From: JABDJX01 sp039942715
Lineage (GTDB): Bacteria; Pseudomonadota; Alphaproteobacteria; Rhodobacterales; Rhodobacteraceae
Length of the DNA: 64,000 nt
Reading direction: 5' to 3'
Assembly (NCBI GenBank): GCA_039942715.1
Contig: JBDVBY010000008.1
Location: 84,130 to 148,129 of the forward strand
Shown here piece after piece: positions 44,113 to 52,593 of the stretch (position 1 is the first letter of the stretch; each line of letters starts with the position of its first letter). The translations under genes were made by a program, and so were the position numbers. Below the pieces are notes generated by a model. That model was not told the DNA's origin. It made no database searches and worked only from the letters and a program-made list of their open reading frames with translations.

Positions 44113-45128
44113 GCGCTGTTAGTTTTGAGAATGTCTCAATTGTTTTTGGCGAAAACCCAGAAGCCGCTTTGCCATTGATGGATCAAGGGTTAGAGCGCGG
44201 CGAAATTCAACAGAAAACGGCGCAGGTCTTGGGGGTACATGATTGCACGCTGTCGGTAGAACCGGGTGAGATTCTTGTGCTGATGGGGCTGTCTGGCTCT
44301 GGCAAATCCACTCTTTTGCGCGCCGTTAACGGGCTGAACCCCGTCGCGCGTGGAGCAGTGAAGGTAAAAACTGAAGCTGGCGAAGTGAACGTGAGCGCCG
44401 CCAAAGGCGAGGCTTTGCGCGCAGTGCGTCGCTCTGAAATCGCGATGGTATTTCAGCAGTTCGGCCTTTTGCCGTGGCGCACGGTGCGCGAGAACGTCGG
44501 CCTTGGGCTTGAACTTGCGGGCATGTCAAAAAGCGAGCGGCGGGCGCAGGTGGATCGACAACTTGCCCTTGTCAGTCTTTCGGACTGGGCGGATCGTAAG
44601 GTGGGCGATCTGTCTGGCGGCATGCAGCAACGCGTTGGTCTTGCCCGCGCTTTTGTAACCGATGCGCCGATCCTGCTGATGGACGAGCCATTCTCGGCCC
44701 TTGATCCGTTGATCCGCACCCGACTTCAGGACGAGTTGCTAGAGCTTCAGCAAACCCTCAACCGCACGATTATCTTTGTGAGTCATGATCTGGACGAAGC
44801 TTTCAAACTGGGCGACCGCATTGCGATTATGGAAGGCGGGCGCATCGTGCAATGGGGCACACCGCGCGACATTTATTCTAACCCGGCAAACGAATACGTC
44901 GCTGATTTCGTCGCTCATATGAACCCGCTTGGCGTCTTGTGCGCGCGCGATGTTTTGGAGCCTGGAGGGGCAGGGCGTAGCACCCAAATGGGGCCAGATG
45001 ACGAGATCGCAGACGTAATCCAAGCCGTGTTGGATGGCGCCGAACCGGTTGCTGTGGTCGAGGCGGGGGCTGTGATTGGTCAAGTGTCCAAGGCCAGCGT
45101 TCTGCGTCGGATCGCCGGGCTTGATTAA
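44109..45128 (+). CDS. choV: choline ABC transporter ATP-binding protein ChoV
   Basis: A 339-residue ABC ATPase of the ProV/ChoV type. Walker A is MGLSGSGKSTLLRAVNG, signature is DLSGGMQQRVGLARAF, Walker B is ILLMDEPFSALDPLIRTRLQDEL, and the switch His is in FVSHDLDEAF. The tail of about 65 residues after the ATPase core, LGVLCARDVLEPGGAGR, fits a reduced CBS-like regulatory part. The start overlaps choW in ATGA. Energises choline import across the inner membrane. Confidence 0.93.
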   Translation: MSAVSFENVSIVFGENPEAALPLMDQGLERGEIQQKTAQVLGVHDCTLSVEPGEILVLMGLSGSGKSTLLRAVNGLNPVARGAVKVKTEAGEVNVSAAKGEALRAVRRSEIAMVFQQFGLLPWRTVRENVGLGLELAGMSKSERRAQVDRQLALVSLSDWADRKVGDLSGGMQQRVGLARAFVTDAPILLMDEPFSALDPLIRTRLQDELLELQQTLNRTIIFVSHDLDEAFKLGDRIAIMEGGRIVQWGTPRDIYSNPANEYVADFVAHMNPLGVLCARDVLEPGGAGRSTQMGPDDEIADVIQAVLDGAEPVAVVEAGAVIGQVSKASVLRRIAGLD

Positions 45129-46169
45129 TTAGGGGGTGACTGGCGCAGACGTCGTCGCCGGATTTTGGTGACGGAAACGCGCGCTTAGGGCTCGATGAAC
45201 GGGGCGCTCAAAGCCGTAGTAGCATGCAAAACTAAGCGCAATTGTTACGCCCGCAACGACAAGCGCCAAGGCAAGTCCGGTTATCGGGAAGATGCCAGAG
45301 CCGGAAAGCGATTTGCACACCAAAATCACGGGCACATGGGTCAGATACAGCGAGTAAGATGCATCTCCGAGAACGTTAAGAAGCCGCACAGGACGCACGC
45401 GTAATGCCGGTTCTGCCATCAGAAGAAGCGTCACAAGCAAAGCGACAAAGGTGCCGTAAGACAGTAATCTGTTTGCATGCTCAAGCGGTAAAAACCCAAG
45501 CAAAACGACGGCGCCGGTGAACAAGACAACGTTGGTGATATTGAAGTGTGGCATCTTGTTTGTGGTCCAAAGCACTCCAAGGCAGATGCCGATCAAAAAC
45601 TCGCCCATCAGGCTGCCTGTGTAGAATAACAGTCGTGGATCCGTGCCAGCTGGAAGGAGAAAGCCCAATGCCACCAACCCGCCAAGGACTGCGGCGAGGA
45701 TCGCAAAGCGCGCGCGTCTCGGGGCGAAAAGCGCGGCTGCTGTACAGAGGTAGAACAACATTTCAAGGTTCAGCGTCCAGCCGACCGTGATGATCGGGCG
45801 CGGCCAAAGCGAAACACCATCCGTTGGTTGTGCCAGGAATGCGAGTGAATGGAGCAGCCTCGTCCAATCAACGCCGCCACCGTTGGTGAGCGTGACCAGT
45901 GCCAGCACGAGGGTGATCGTCCAATAAAGCGGGACAAGTCTGATCAATCGCCGCTTTAGGAAGGGGCCGGGGTTCAAATCGCGTCCCGTCACCCAGATGA
46001 TGAATCCGGAGATAACAAAGAAGATATCAACGCCAATGGCGCCCAGCGAAAAGCGCACGCCGGTTTCGGGCATGATATGGCCAATATGATAGACCAGCAC
46101 CAACACAGCCGCAAAACCACGCAGGTATTGAATGGACACGACTTGTGGCAAGTGGACCCTCAACGGCAT
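45129..46169 (-). CDS. acyltransferase family 3 (OafA/ExoZ-like) membrane protein
   Basis: A 346-residue protein with ten or so hydrophobic segments. The family motif QYLRGFAAVLVLVYHIGH with its active-site His is at the N-terminus, followed by GVDIFFVISGFIIWVTGR, and RRLIRLVPLYWTIT. These enzymes transfer acetyl or other acyl groups onto surface sugars or peptides, taking acyl-CoA from the cytosol. It ends immediately after choV, convergent. The link to the choline genes is not evident. Confidence 0.88.
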   Translation of the reverse strand: MPLRVHLPQVVSIQYLRGFAAVLVLVYHIGHIMPETGVRFSLGAIGVDIFFVISGFIIWVTGRDLNPGPFLKRRLIRLVPLYWTITLVLALVTLTNGGGVDWTRLLHSLAFLAQPTDGVSLWPRPIITVGWTLNLEMLFYLCTAAALFAPRRARFAILAAVLGGLVALGFLLPAGTDPRLLFYTGSLMGEFLIGICLGVLWTTNKMPHFNITNVVLFTGAVVLLGFLPLEHANRLLSYGTFVALLVTLLLMAEPALRVRPVRLLNVLGDASYSLYLTHVPVILVCKSLSGSGIFPITGLALALVVAGVTIALSFACYYGFERPVHRALSARFRHQNPATTSAPVTP

Positions 46170-46240
46170 TTACACATTGAAAACCATGCCAGCAGACAGT
46201 GGTTTGTCTGGGGTGCCTGCGTGTTCATCTCAAGGCAGGG

Positions 46241-46636
46241 CTATTTCTCCTGCAGTGTTTCTAAATAGGCCATCAAGTCTACAATCGGCTTGCTTGTCAT
46301 GATGGGTTGACCGGTTTCGGTTCTAAGCGCGACGTCATAACCTTCAAAGAAAGTGCCAAAGATCGGCATTGAGGAGCCGTGGCTGACCAAGGGATCGCGC
46401 CCGTCGATCCGCATGATGACGCGGGTGATTGGAAAATCGCCATCGTTCTTTGCTGTAAGCTGTGTCAGATTGGTGGGCTGCACCAACAAGGCGCCTGCCA
46501 TCGGGCCGTTTCCGGTTGCTTCCAACCCATGACACGTGGCGCAATGAAACTGAAATATCGTTTGCCCCTGCGAAGCGTCCTGCGCCGAGGTTACTGCGGG
46601 AAAGATCATGCAAAGTGCCAAAATTGCGTGTTTCAC
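46241..46636 (-). CDS. c-type cytochrome, monoheme, secreted
   Basis: A 131-residue protein. The signal peptide ends TSAQ, and the heme motif is FQFHCATCHGLEATGNGPMAGALL, CxxCH. A distal Met is likely in GSSMPIFGTFFEG. The start is a GTG at 46636 with AAAGGAG directly upstream, an excellent ribosome-binding site; the longer frame to 46708 lacks a signal peptide at its start. Role in electron transfer unknown; it neighbours choX. Confidence 0.85.
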   Translation of the reverse strand: MKHAILALCMIFPAVTSAQDASQGQTIFQFHCATCHGLEATGNGPMAGALLVQPTNLTQLTAKNDGDFPITRVIMRIDGRDPLVSHGSSMPIFGTFFEGYDVALRTETGQPIMTSKPIVDLMAYLETLQEK

Positions 46637-46739
46637 GTTATTCTCCTTTTCTACGGAGTCTAACGCTGGCTGGGACATGTGGCTTTGATCACGATCAAGC
46701 CGGGCCAAAATACGGCCCGGCTTTGGTATTTGTGAAGGG

Positions 46740-47663
46740 TTATAACCCTAGCGCGCCCTTTACGGCCGCCATGCCATCACCGCCGTCTTTGGTGGTCACA
46801 CCGTCAAGCCAGCTTCCCAACGCATCTGGGTTGGCCTTCAGCCATGTGGTTGCCGCTTCATCGGGGTCTTGGCCGTCGTCAAGAATGGCGCCCATGATCT
46901 CGTTTTCCATCGCCAGCGTGAATTCGAGATTGCCCAGCAGTTTGCCGACATTCGGGCATTCTGCAGCAAAACCGGCGGCTGTGTTGGTGTAAACGGTAGC
47001 ACCGCCAAGGTTGGGTCCAAACCAGTCATCGCCACCTTCAAGGTAAGTCAGATCAAAGTTTGCGTTCATTGGGTGTGGTTCCCATCCAAGGAAGACAACA
47101 GGCTCGCCGCGGCGATCCGCACGGGCCACTTGAGCCAGCATGCCTTGCTCAGAGCTTTCAACCACTTCAAAGTCGTTCAGCCCAAAAGCACCATCGTCGA
47201 TCATCGACTGGATCAGGCGGTTGCCGTCGTTGCCCGGCTCAATACCGAAAATCTTGCCTTCAAGCGCTTCGGCCTGAGCGGCGATCGTATCGAAAGAGGT
47301 GATGCCAAGGTCTGCAGCAGCCTTGTTCACAGCCAGCGTGTACTTTGCGCCTTCAAGGTTTGCACGCACGGTATCAACTGTGCCAGCTTCGCGGTAGGGC
47401 GCGATGTCGGCCTCCATCGTGGGCATCCAGTTGCCAAGGAACACGTCGATGTCTTTGTTCGCCATGGATGTGTAGGTCACGGGGACGGAGAGCACTTTGA
47501 TGTCTGTCTCATAGCCCAAAGCGTCTAGCACGACCGTTGTTGCCGCTGTGGTGGCGGTGATGTCGGTCCAACCTACATCGGAAAAGTTGATCGTATCACA
47601 ATCGGCCAAAGCCGGGGCAGCGGCCAAAATGGCCAGTGTAGAAAGAGTTGTTGTCAGGCGCAT
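46740..47663 (-). CDS. choX: choline-binding periplasmic protein ChoX
   Basis: A 307-residue solute-binding protein. Signal peptide LAILAAAPALA precedes mature Asp-Cys. INFSDVGWTDITATTAATTVVLDALGY and FLGNWMPTMEADIAPYREAGT are typical of the OpuAC/ProX-type quaternary ammonium-binding fold, and VVFLGWEPHPMN gives an aromatic Trp as in choline cages. Divergent from betI with an 82-base gap. GGGAGGG lies before the ATG at 47663. With choW and choV it forms a complete importer, although its gene lies on the opposite strand. Confidence 0.92.
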   Translation of the reverse strand: MRLTTTLSTLAILAAAPALADCDTINFSDVGWTDITATTAATTVVLDALGYETDIKVLSVPVTYTSMANKDIDVFLGNWMPTMEADIAPYREAGTVDTVRANLEGAKYTLAVNKAAADLGITSFDTIAAQAEALEGKIFGIEPGNDGNRLIQSMIDDGAFGLNDFEVVESSEQGMLAQVARADRRGEPVVFLGWEPHPMNANFDLTYLEGGDDWFGPNLGGATVYTNTAAGFAAECPNVGKLLGNLEFTLAMENEIMGAILDDGQDPDEAATTWLKANPDALGSWLDGVTTKDGGDGMAAVKGALGL

Positions 47664-47682
47664 GTCGCCCTCCCTGTTTTTG

Positions 47683-47702
47683 TTGATTGACGAGTCAATT
47701 AA
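47683..47702. promoter_or_regulatory. BetI-type operator in the choX/betI gap
   Basis: TTGATTGACGAGTCAATTAA is a palindrome with half-sites TTGATTGAC and GTCAATTAA (one mismatch) around GA. It sits centrally in the 82-base gap between divergent choX and betI, where BetI would be expected to bind and respond to choline. The role is inferred from position and symmetry. Confidence 0.7.
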
Positions 47703-47745
47703 GAATCGGCTAGTGCCGTTTGATGTTTCTGGGAGAGAAGAAAAC

Positions 47746-48336
47746 ATGCCTAAGCTTGGAATGGAACCACTTAGACGCGCCGCATTGATCGACGCCACCA
47801 TCGCTGAAATCGGCGCTGCAGGCTCGTTGGATGTGACTGTTGCCAAGATCGCCAAGCGGGCAGGCATGTCGAGCGCTTTGGCGCATCACTATTTTGGCGG
47901 CAAGGACGATATATTCCTAGCCGCGATGCGCCGGGTTCTGGCGGATTATGGTCGTGAGGTTCTGCAACGTTTGAAAAGGGCCGAGACACGAGAAGATCGC
48001 CTGCGGGCCATTGTGGAGGGAGGCTTTGCGCCGTCAAACTTTGGGGCCGATACGGTCTGTGCTTGGCTGAACTTTTACGTGCTGGCGCTTTCGTCTGATC
48101 CGGCACGTCGCCTGCACCGCATCTATGCATCGCGCTTGCGTTCTAATCTAACTCATGCGTTTCGCCCCCTGGTTGGCGACCAAGCCGCTGAACTGGCGCA
48201 GCAAACCGCGCAGATGATTGATGGCGTTTATCTGAACCAAGGGCTTGCCGCGTCTGATCCTGACAGCGTGCGCGCAGCGGAAGCCGTCTTGAAAGTAGTT
48301 TGGCACGAGGTTGAGAGAGGCGGACATGAAGGCTGA
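47746..48336 (+). CDS. betI: choline-responsive repressor BetI (TetR family)
   Basis: A 196-residue TetR-type regulator. The start MPKLGMEPLRRAALIDATIAEIG and the HTH VAKIAKRAGMSSALAHHYFGGKDDIFLAAMRRVL match BetI, which represses bet genes until choline binds. The extended frame to 47548 crosses the operator and is not used. The 3' end overlaps betA by 11 bases. Confidence 0.93.
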   Translation: MPKLGMEPLRRAALIDATIAEIGAAGSLDVTVAKIAKRAGMSSALAHHYFGGKDDIFLAAMRRVLADYGREVLQRLKRAETREDRLRAIVEGGFAPSNFGADTVCAWLNFYVLALSSDPARRLHRIYASRLRSNLTHAFRPLVGDQAAELAQQTAQMIDGVYLNQGLAASDPDSVRAAEAVLKVVWHEVERGGHEG

Positions 48337-49975
48337 TTACGTAATCGTTGGCTCTGGCTCGGCTGGTGCGGCTCTTGCCTATCGTCTGTCGGAAGCCGGT
48401 AAATCCGTCATCGTCATTGAGGCTGGTGGTACGGACGCTGGCCCGCTGATCCAGATGCCCGCAGCTCTGTCCTATCCGATGGGTATGGCGCGCTACGATT
48501 GGGGTATGATGAGTGAGCCTGAACCGCATCTGAACAATCGCGTGTTCCACGCAGCGCGCGGCAAAGTCATTGGTGGTTCATCGTCAATCAACGGGATGGT
48601 CTATGTGCGGGGTCACGCGCGCGACTACGACACGTGGGGTCAGATGGGCGCGAGCGGTTGGTCGTTTGCGGATGTGCTGCCGTATTTCAAACGTATGGAA
48701 AACTGGCACGGCGATGACGGCCCGTCAGAGTGGCGCGGTTCAGACGGACCTCTGCACATCACGCGCGGTGCCCGCAAAAATCCGCTTTATGACGCGTTTA
48801 TTCAAGCTGGCGCTGAAGCGGGTTATCAAACAACGGATGATTACAACGGCGCGCAACAAGAGGGCTTTGGCCCGATGGAGCAAACGGTTTGGAAGGGGCG
48901 GCGCTGGTCTGTGGCGAACGCCTATCTGAAACCTGCGCTGCGCCGGTTTAACTGTCGCCTTGTGCAAGGGCTGGCGCGCAAAGTGGTGATCAAGGATCGC
49001 CGTGCCACGGGTGTTGAGATCGACACGGTCAAAGGCCGCGAGATCATCGAGGCGCGCTACGAAGTGATCCTATCAGCTTCGGCCTATAATTCGCCCAAGC
49101 TGTTGATGTTGTCAGGCATTGGTCCTGCCGCACACCTTGCTGAGCACGGAATCGAGGTTGTCGCTGACCGCGCAGGGGTAGGGCAGAACCTCCAAGATCA
49201 CCTTGAGATCTTCTTTCAGATGGCCGCCAGCCAGCCAATCACGCTCTATAAACACTGGAACATCGTCTCAAAGGCGCTGATCGGGGCAAAATGGCTATTT
49301 GCCAAACGCGGCATTGGCGCTTCCAATCAGTTCGAAAGTGCAGGTTTTATTCGTTCGCGTGCGGGGCTTGAGTATCCCGATATTCAATACCATTTCCTGC
49401 CCCTAGCTGTCGCTTACGATGGTTCTGTCGCTGCCAACGGACATGGGTTTCAAGCGCACGTCGGCCCCAATCGGTCACCTTCGCGGGGCACAATTCGGCT
49501 CAAAAGCGCAGAAGCCGCAAAGCAGCCGGAGATTCGAATGAACTACATGAGCCACGAGCAAGATTGGATCGACTTCCGCCAAGCCATTCGTCTGACGCGT
49601 GAAATCTTCGCGCAACCGGCTTTTGCGCCTTACGTCAGATCCGAGATCATGCCGGGTGCGGAAGTGCAAAGCGATGCTGCACTTGATGACTTTGTGCGTG
49701 AGAATGCTGAAAGCGCCTATCACGCCTGTGGCACCTGTCGGATTGGCGACGTGAACGACCCGCAAGCCGTTGTTGACCCGCAGGCGCGAGTGATCGGTGT
49801 TGATGCTCTGCGTGTTGCGGATAGCTCGATCTTTCCAACGGTTACCAATGGCAATCTGAACGGCCCTTCGGTCATGACAGGGGAAAAAGTGTCCGACCAT
49901 ATCCTTGGTCGATCTTTGCCACGGGATGAGCGCGCACCATGGGTGCACCCAAAGTGGCAAACCGCGCAGCGATAG
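48326..49975 (+). CDS. betA: choline dehydrogenase BetA
   Basis: A 549-residue GMC-type flavoenzyme that oxidises choline to betaine aldehyde and on to betaine. FAD binding is by YVIVGSGSAGAALAYRLSEAG; SSSINGMVYVRGHARDYDTW is a GMC signature, and AYHACGTCRIG and NGNLNGPSVMTGEK carry the catalytic His and Asn. It overlaps betI, so it is under BetI control by inference. betB (betaine aldehyde dehydrogenase) is not adjacent or in this window. Confidence 0.94.
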   Translation: MKADYVIVGSGSAGAALAYRLSEAGKSVIVIEAGGTDAGPLIQMPAALSYPMGMARYDWGMMSEPEPHLNNRVFHAARGKVIGGSSSINGMVYVRGHARDYDTWGQMGASGWSFADVLPYFKRMENWHGDDGPSEWRGSDGPLHITRGARKNPLYDAFIQAGAEAGYQTTDDYNGAQQEGFGPMEQTVWKGRRWSVANAYLKPALRRFNCRLVQGLARKVVIKDRRATGVEIDTVKGREIIEARYEVILSASAYNSPKLLMLSGIGPAAHLAEHGIEVVADRAGVGQNLQDHLEIFFQMAASQPITLYKHWNIVSKALIGAKWLFAKRGIGASNQFESAGFIRSRAGLEYPDIQYHFLPLAVAYDGSVAANGHGFQAHVGPNRSPSRGTIRLKSAEAAKQPEIRMNYMSHEQDWIDFRQAIRLTREIFAQPAFAPYVRSEIMPGAEVQSDAALDDFVRENAESAYHACGTCRIGDVNDPQAVVDPQARVIGVDALRVADSSIFPTVTNGNLNGPSVMTGEKVSDHILGRSLPRDERAPWVHPKWQTAQR

Positions 49976-50109
49976 CCTTAGGTTTGCGCAACAATTCCAC
50001 CATCTTGTGACAGATTGGTGAAATCTGCCCAGATATGCTTGCAAGGGGCGCGATCCCTTGGCACCCTGCGACTCGAGAAGAGAACCCTTTTAGACTGGAG
50101 TTTTTGTAT

Positions 50110-51111
50110 TTGACCATTAGCGCGGCGACCCCGCCCACAGCGTCCAACGATCAACTTGAGACGCGCATAGAGTTTCCTGACAACCGCCTGCTCATCGACC
50201 TTTTCGGAGAGTTTAACCGCAACCTCGCGCAGATCGAGGAGGCGCTTGCTGTGCAGATCATGCATCAGGGCAACCAGCTGACCGTATATGGCGAGGCCGA
50301 TGCGGTGAATAAAGCGGGCGTTGTTTTGCACGCGCTTTACGCACGCCTTGAAGCTGGCAAAGAGATTGCTGCAGGCGATATCGAGGCCGAAATCCGCATG
50401 GGTGCTGATGAAGACAGCACCAGTCAGATGGAGCTTTTCCAAGGCGGTCGGGTCGAGATCAAAACGCGCAAGAAAACGGTCGAACCGCGCACCGAAGCGC
50501 AAAAAAACTACGTCAAAGCGCTTTACAAAAACGAGCTTACCTTTGGGATCGGTCCGGCGGGCACCGGCAAAACCTATTTGGCGGTCGCTGTTGGTGTGAA
50601 CCTGTTTATTGGTGGACATGTCGACAAGATCATCCTATCGCGCCCGGCTGTGGAAGCCGGTGAACGCCTTGGGTTCCTGCCTGGTGACATGAAAGAAAAA
50701 GTCGATCCTTACATGCAGCCGCTTTACGACGCGCTGAATGATTTCCTGCCCGGAAAGCAACTTGCCCGCATGTTAGAAGAAAAGCGTATTGAAATTGCGC
50801 CCTTAGCCTTTATGCGCGGGCGTACGCTTGCCAATGCGTTTGTGGTGCTGGACGAGGCGCAAAATGCTACCGCGATGCAGATGAAAATGTTCCTCACCCG
50901 TCTAGGCGAAGGGTCACGCATGGTCATCGCAGGTGATCGCAGCCAAGTGGATTTGCCGCGCGGCACCACATCGGGCCTGTCGGATGCTGAACGTCTCCTC
51001 AAAGACATCGACAAAATTGCTTTCACCTATTTCACCGCGAAAGACGTGGTCCGCCATCATCTGGTTGGCAAAATCATCGAGGCCTACGACAAAGACGGCC
51101 CTGTCGGCTAG
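50110..51111 (+). CDS. PhoH family ATPase (YbeZ)
   Basis: A 333-residue PhoH-like P-loop protein. Walker A is FGIGPAGTGKTYLAVAVGV and Walker B is AFVVLDEAQNATAMQMKMFLTRLG. Family members have been linked to ribosome maturation and RNA metabolism. The start is uncertain: the frame begins at 50035, but a TTG at 50110 (TTG ACC ATT) has GGAG 9 bases upstream and begins TISAATPP, so I use it. No ybeY or corC follows, unlike the common phoH-ybeY order; a TetR gene follows instead. Confidence 0.9.
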   Translation: MTISAATPPTASNDQLETRIEFPDNRLLIDLFGEFNRNLAQIEEALAVQIMHQGNQLTVYGEADAVNKAGVVLHALYARLEAGKEIAAGDIEAEIRMGADEDSTSQMELFQGGRVEIKTRKKTVEPRTEAQKNYVKALYKNELTFGIGPAGTGKTYLAVAVGVNLFIGGHVDKIILSRPAVEAGERLGFLPGDMKEKVDPYMQPLYDALNDFLPGKQLARMLEEKRIEIAPLAFMRGRTLANAFVVLDEAQNATAMQMKMFLTRLGEGSRMVIAGDRSQVDLPRGTTSGLSDAERLLKDIDKIAFTYFTAKDVVRHHLVGKIIEAYDKDGPVG

Positions 51112-51113
51112 GT

Positions 51114-51190
51114 CTTCATCTATTGAAAAATACTCTAGGGAGCGCGAGGGATGAAATCCCCTCGTACATCGACGCCAAAGGCGGCGAAGC
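51114..51190. repeat. intergenic hairpin repeat after phoH
   Basis: Contains CTTCATCTATTGAAAAATAC directly followed by TCTAGGGAGCGCGAGGGATG and a hairpin GCGAGGGAT/ATCCCCTCG-like, then a GACGCC/GGCGGC pair. Same order as the copies at 57474 and 60675. Confidence 0.8.
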
Positions 51191-51212
51191 AAAAAGTCCT
51201 GACCGCGAAACC

Positions 51213-51243
51213 TTGAAAAAACTAAACTGAACAGTTTATATTG
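51213..51243 (+). promoter_or_regulatory. palindromic operator overlapping the tetR promoter
   Basis: TAAACTG-AA-CAGTTTA (51223-51238) is a perfect 16-base inverted repeat. It lies between TTGAAA (51213-51218) and TTTATA (51235-51240), so a bound repressor would block the -10/-35 spacer. The layout fits autorepression by the TetR protein encoded 28 bases downstream. Confidence 0.75.
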
Positions 51244-51265
51244 GGTCAAAGGCAAAGGACGATAG

Positions 51266-51886
51266 ATGAACGCACCAACCGCTCTCAAACAGGGTCGCAA
51301 ATGGGATCAAGTGCTGGACGGCGCACGCACTGTTTTCATGCGCGATGGGTTTGAAGGGGCAAGCGTTGACGATATTGTCCGCGAAGCCGGCGTTTCAAAG
51401 GCCACGCTTTACAGTTATTTCCCTGACAAAAGGCTGCTTTTTTTAGAGGTCGCCAAAATTGAATGTCAGGCTCAGTCCGAAGCCGCCGTGACCAGTATTG
51501 AAGCATCTGACGACATCCGCGAGGCCTTGACGACAGCAGCCGGTCGCATGGTGCGGTTTTTTACTTCGCCCGTGGGCATGCAGGTGTATCGGATAGTCGT
51601 CGGCGAAAGCCAACGTTTCCCCGAAGTGGGACGCGAGTTCTACGATAGTGGGCCAGGCGTTGTACGTGAAATTTTGCGTCAGTTTCTGCAAAAAGGGATC
51701 GACGAAGGCAAATTGGCGATTGACGATTTAGACCTCGCCACGGACCAGTTCCCTGAATTGTGCAAAGCAGGCATTCATCTCCAACTGGCGATTGGCCTAC
51801 GCACAAGCGTGCCGGAAGATGAAATTGACCGCGTTATTGCGGGTGCCGTGGATATGTTTTTGTGCCGGTATGGTGTCGCAGACTAA
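51266..51886 (+). CDS. TetR/AcrR family regulator
   Basis: A 206-residue regulator. The HTH is VDDIVREAGVSKATLYSYFPDKRLLFLEVAKIE, in the usual first 60 residues. The C-terminal part (ATDQFPELCKAGIHLQLAIGLR) resembles the TetR_C ligand-binding domain. No structural gene is adjacent in the same direction, so the target is likely itself or elsewhere. Convergent with the NYN gene; stop codons overlap by four bases. Confidence 0.88.
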   Translation: MNAPTALKQGRKWDQVLDGARTVFMRDGFEGASVDDIVREAGVSKATLYSYFPDKRLLFLEVAKIECQAQSEAAVTSIEASDDIREALTTAAGRMVRFFTSPVGMQVYRIVVGESQRFPEVGREFYDSGPGVVREILRQFLQKGIDEGKLAIDDLDLATDQFPELCKAGIHLQLAIGLRTSVPEDEIDRVIAGAVDMFLCRYGVAD

Positions 51887-52593
51887 TCAATCCGCCGTAC
51901 GTGCATCTGATTGCCGATCTTCTTGGTTTCAAACCGATTAAGCGTTTCGATTAGATCGCTAAGCTTGCGCTTGCCATAGGTGCGGGGATCAAAGTCTGGA
52001 GCCTCACGTGTGATGTACTGTCCCAATTGACCAAGCGCATACCAGTCATCGCCAGACGCAATTTTGTCCATCGCCCGCAATATTAATGGGATCGCCTCGG
52101 TCGGGTTACGCTTTTGTGGCGCCGCCCCGCCTTTTTCCGCGGGCGCAGGTTCATCGACAATGTTCTCGATCAGCACAAACCGATTACACACATTGCGCAG
52201 ACTTTCCGGCGCTTTCGCTTCGCCGACGCCAATCACGTCCATACCTTGTTCGCGCACGCGGTTGGCCAGCGCGGTAAAATCGCTGTCTGATGAGACAAGA
52301 ACAAACCCGTCAAAGCGCCCGGTATGCAATATATCCATCGCATCAATCACGAGGCCAATGTCGCTTGCATTTTTGCCGACGGTGTTTGCACTTTCCTGAT
52401 GCGCAACCAAGCCAAGTTCGCGGACCTGTTTGGTCCAGGAGTTCAACCGCCCCGATGACCAATCGCCGTACACCCGGCGCAACGCGGGCTCTCCAAAAGA
52501 GGTGATCTCTTTCAGGATCGCGCCCGCGTGTTTGGCCGGAATATTATCCGCATCAATCAAAACCGCATAAAGCGGCCGGTCGCGCTCGGCCAT
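51883..52593 (-). CDS. NYN-domain nuclease-like protein with OST-HTH/LOTUS C-terminus
   Basis: A 236-residue protein. The N-terminal NYN/PIN-like domain has the acidic residues in AVLIDADNIPAKH, ASDIGLVIDAMDIL and VLVSSDSDFTALANRVRE, the set expected for a metal-dependent RNase. A C-terminal OST-HTH/LOTUS-like part (IPLILRAMDKIASGDDWYALGQLGQYI) follows. Proteins of this LabA/DUF88 type are thought to bind or cut RNA. Its start codon overlaps the stop of the ClpP-like gene by one base (TAATG), so both are likely co-translated. Confidence 0.85.
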   Translation of the reverse strand: MAERDRPLYAVLIDADNIPAKHAGAILKEITSFGEPALRRVYGDWSSGRLNSWTKQVRELGLVAHQESANTVGKNASDIGLVIDAMDILHTGRFDGFVLVSSDSDFTALANRVREQGMDVIGVGEAKAPESLRNVCNRFVLIENIVDEPAPAEKGGAAPQKRNPTEAIPLILRAMDKIASGDDWYALGQLGQYITREAPDFDPRTYGKRKLSDLIETLNRFETKKIGNQMHVRRID

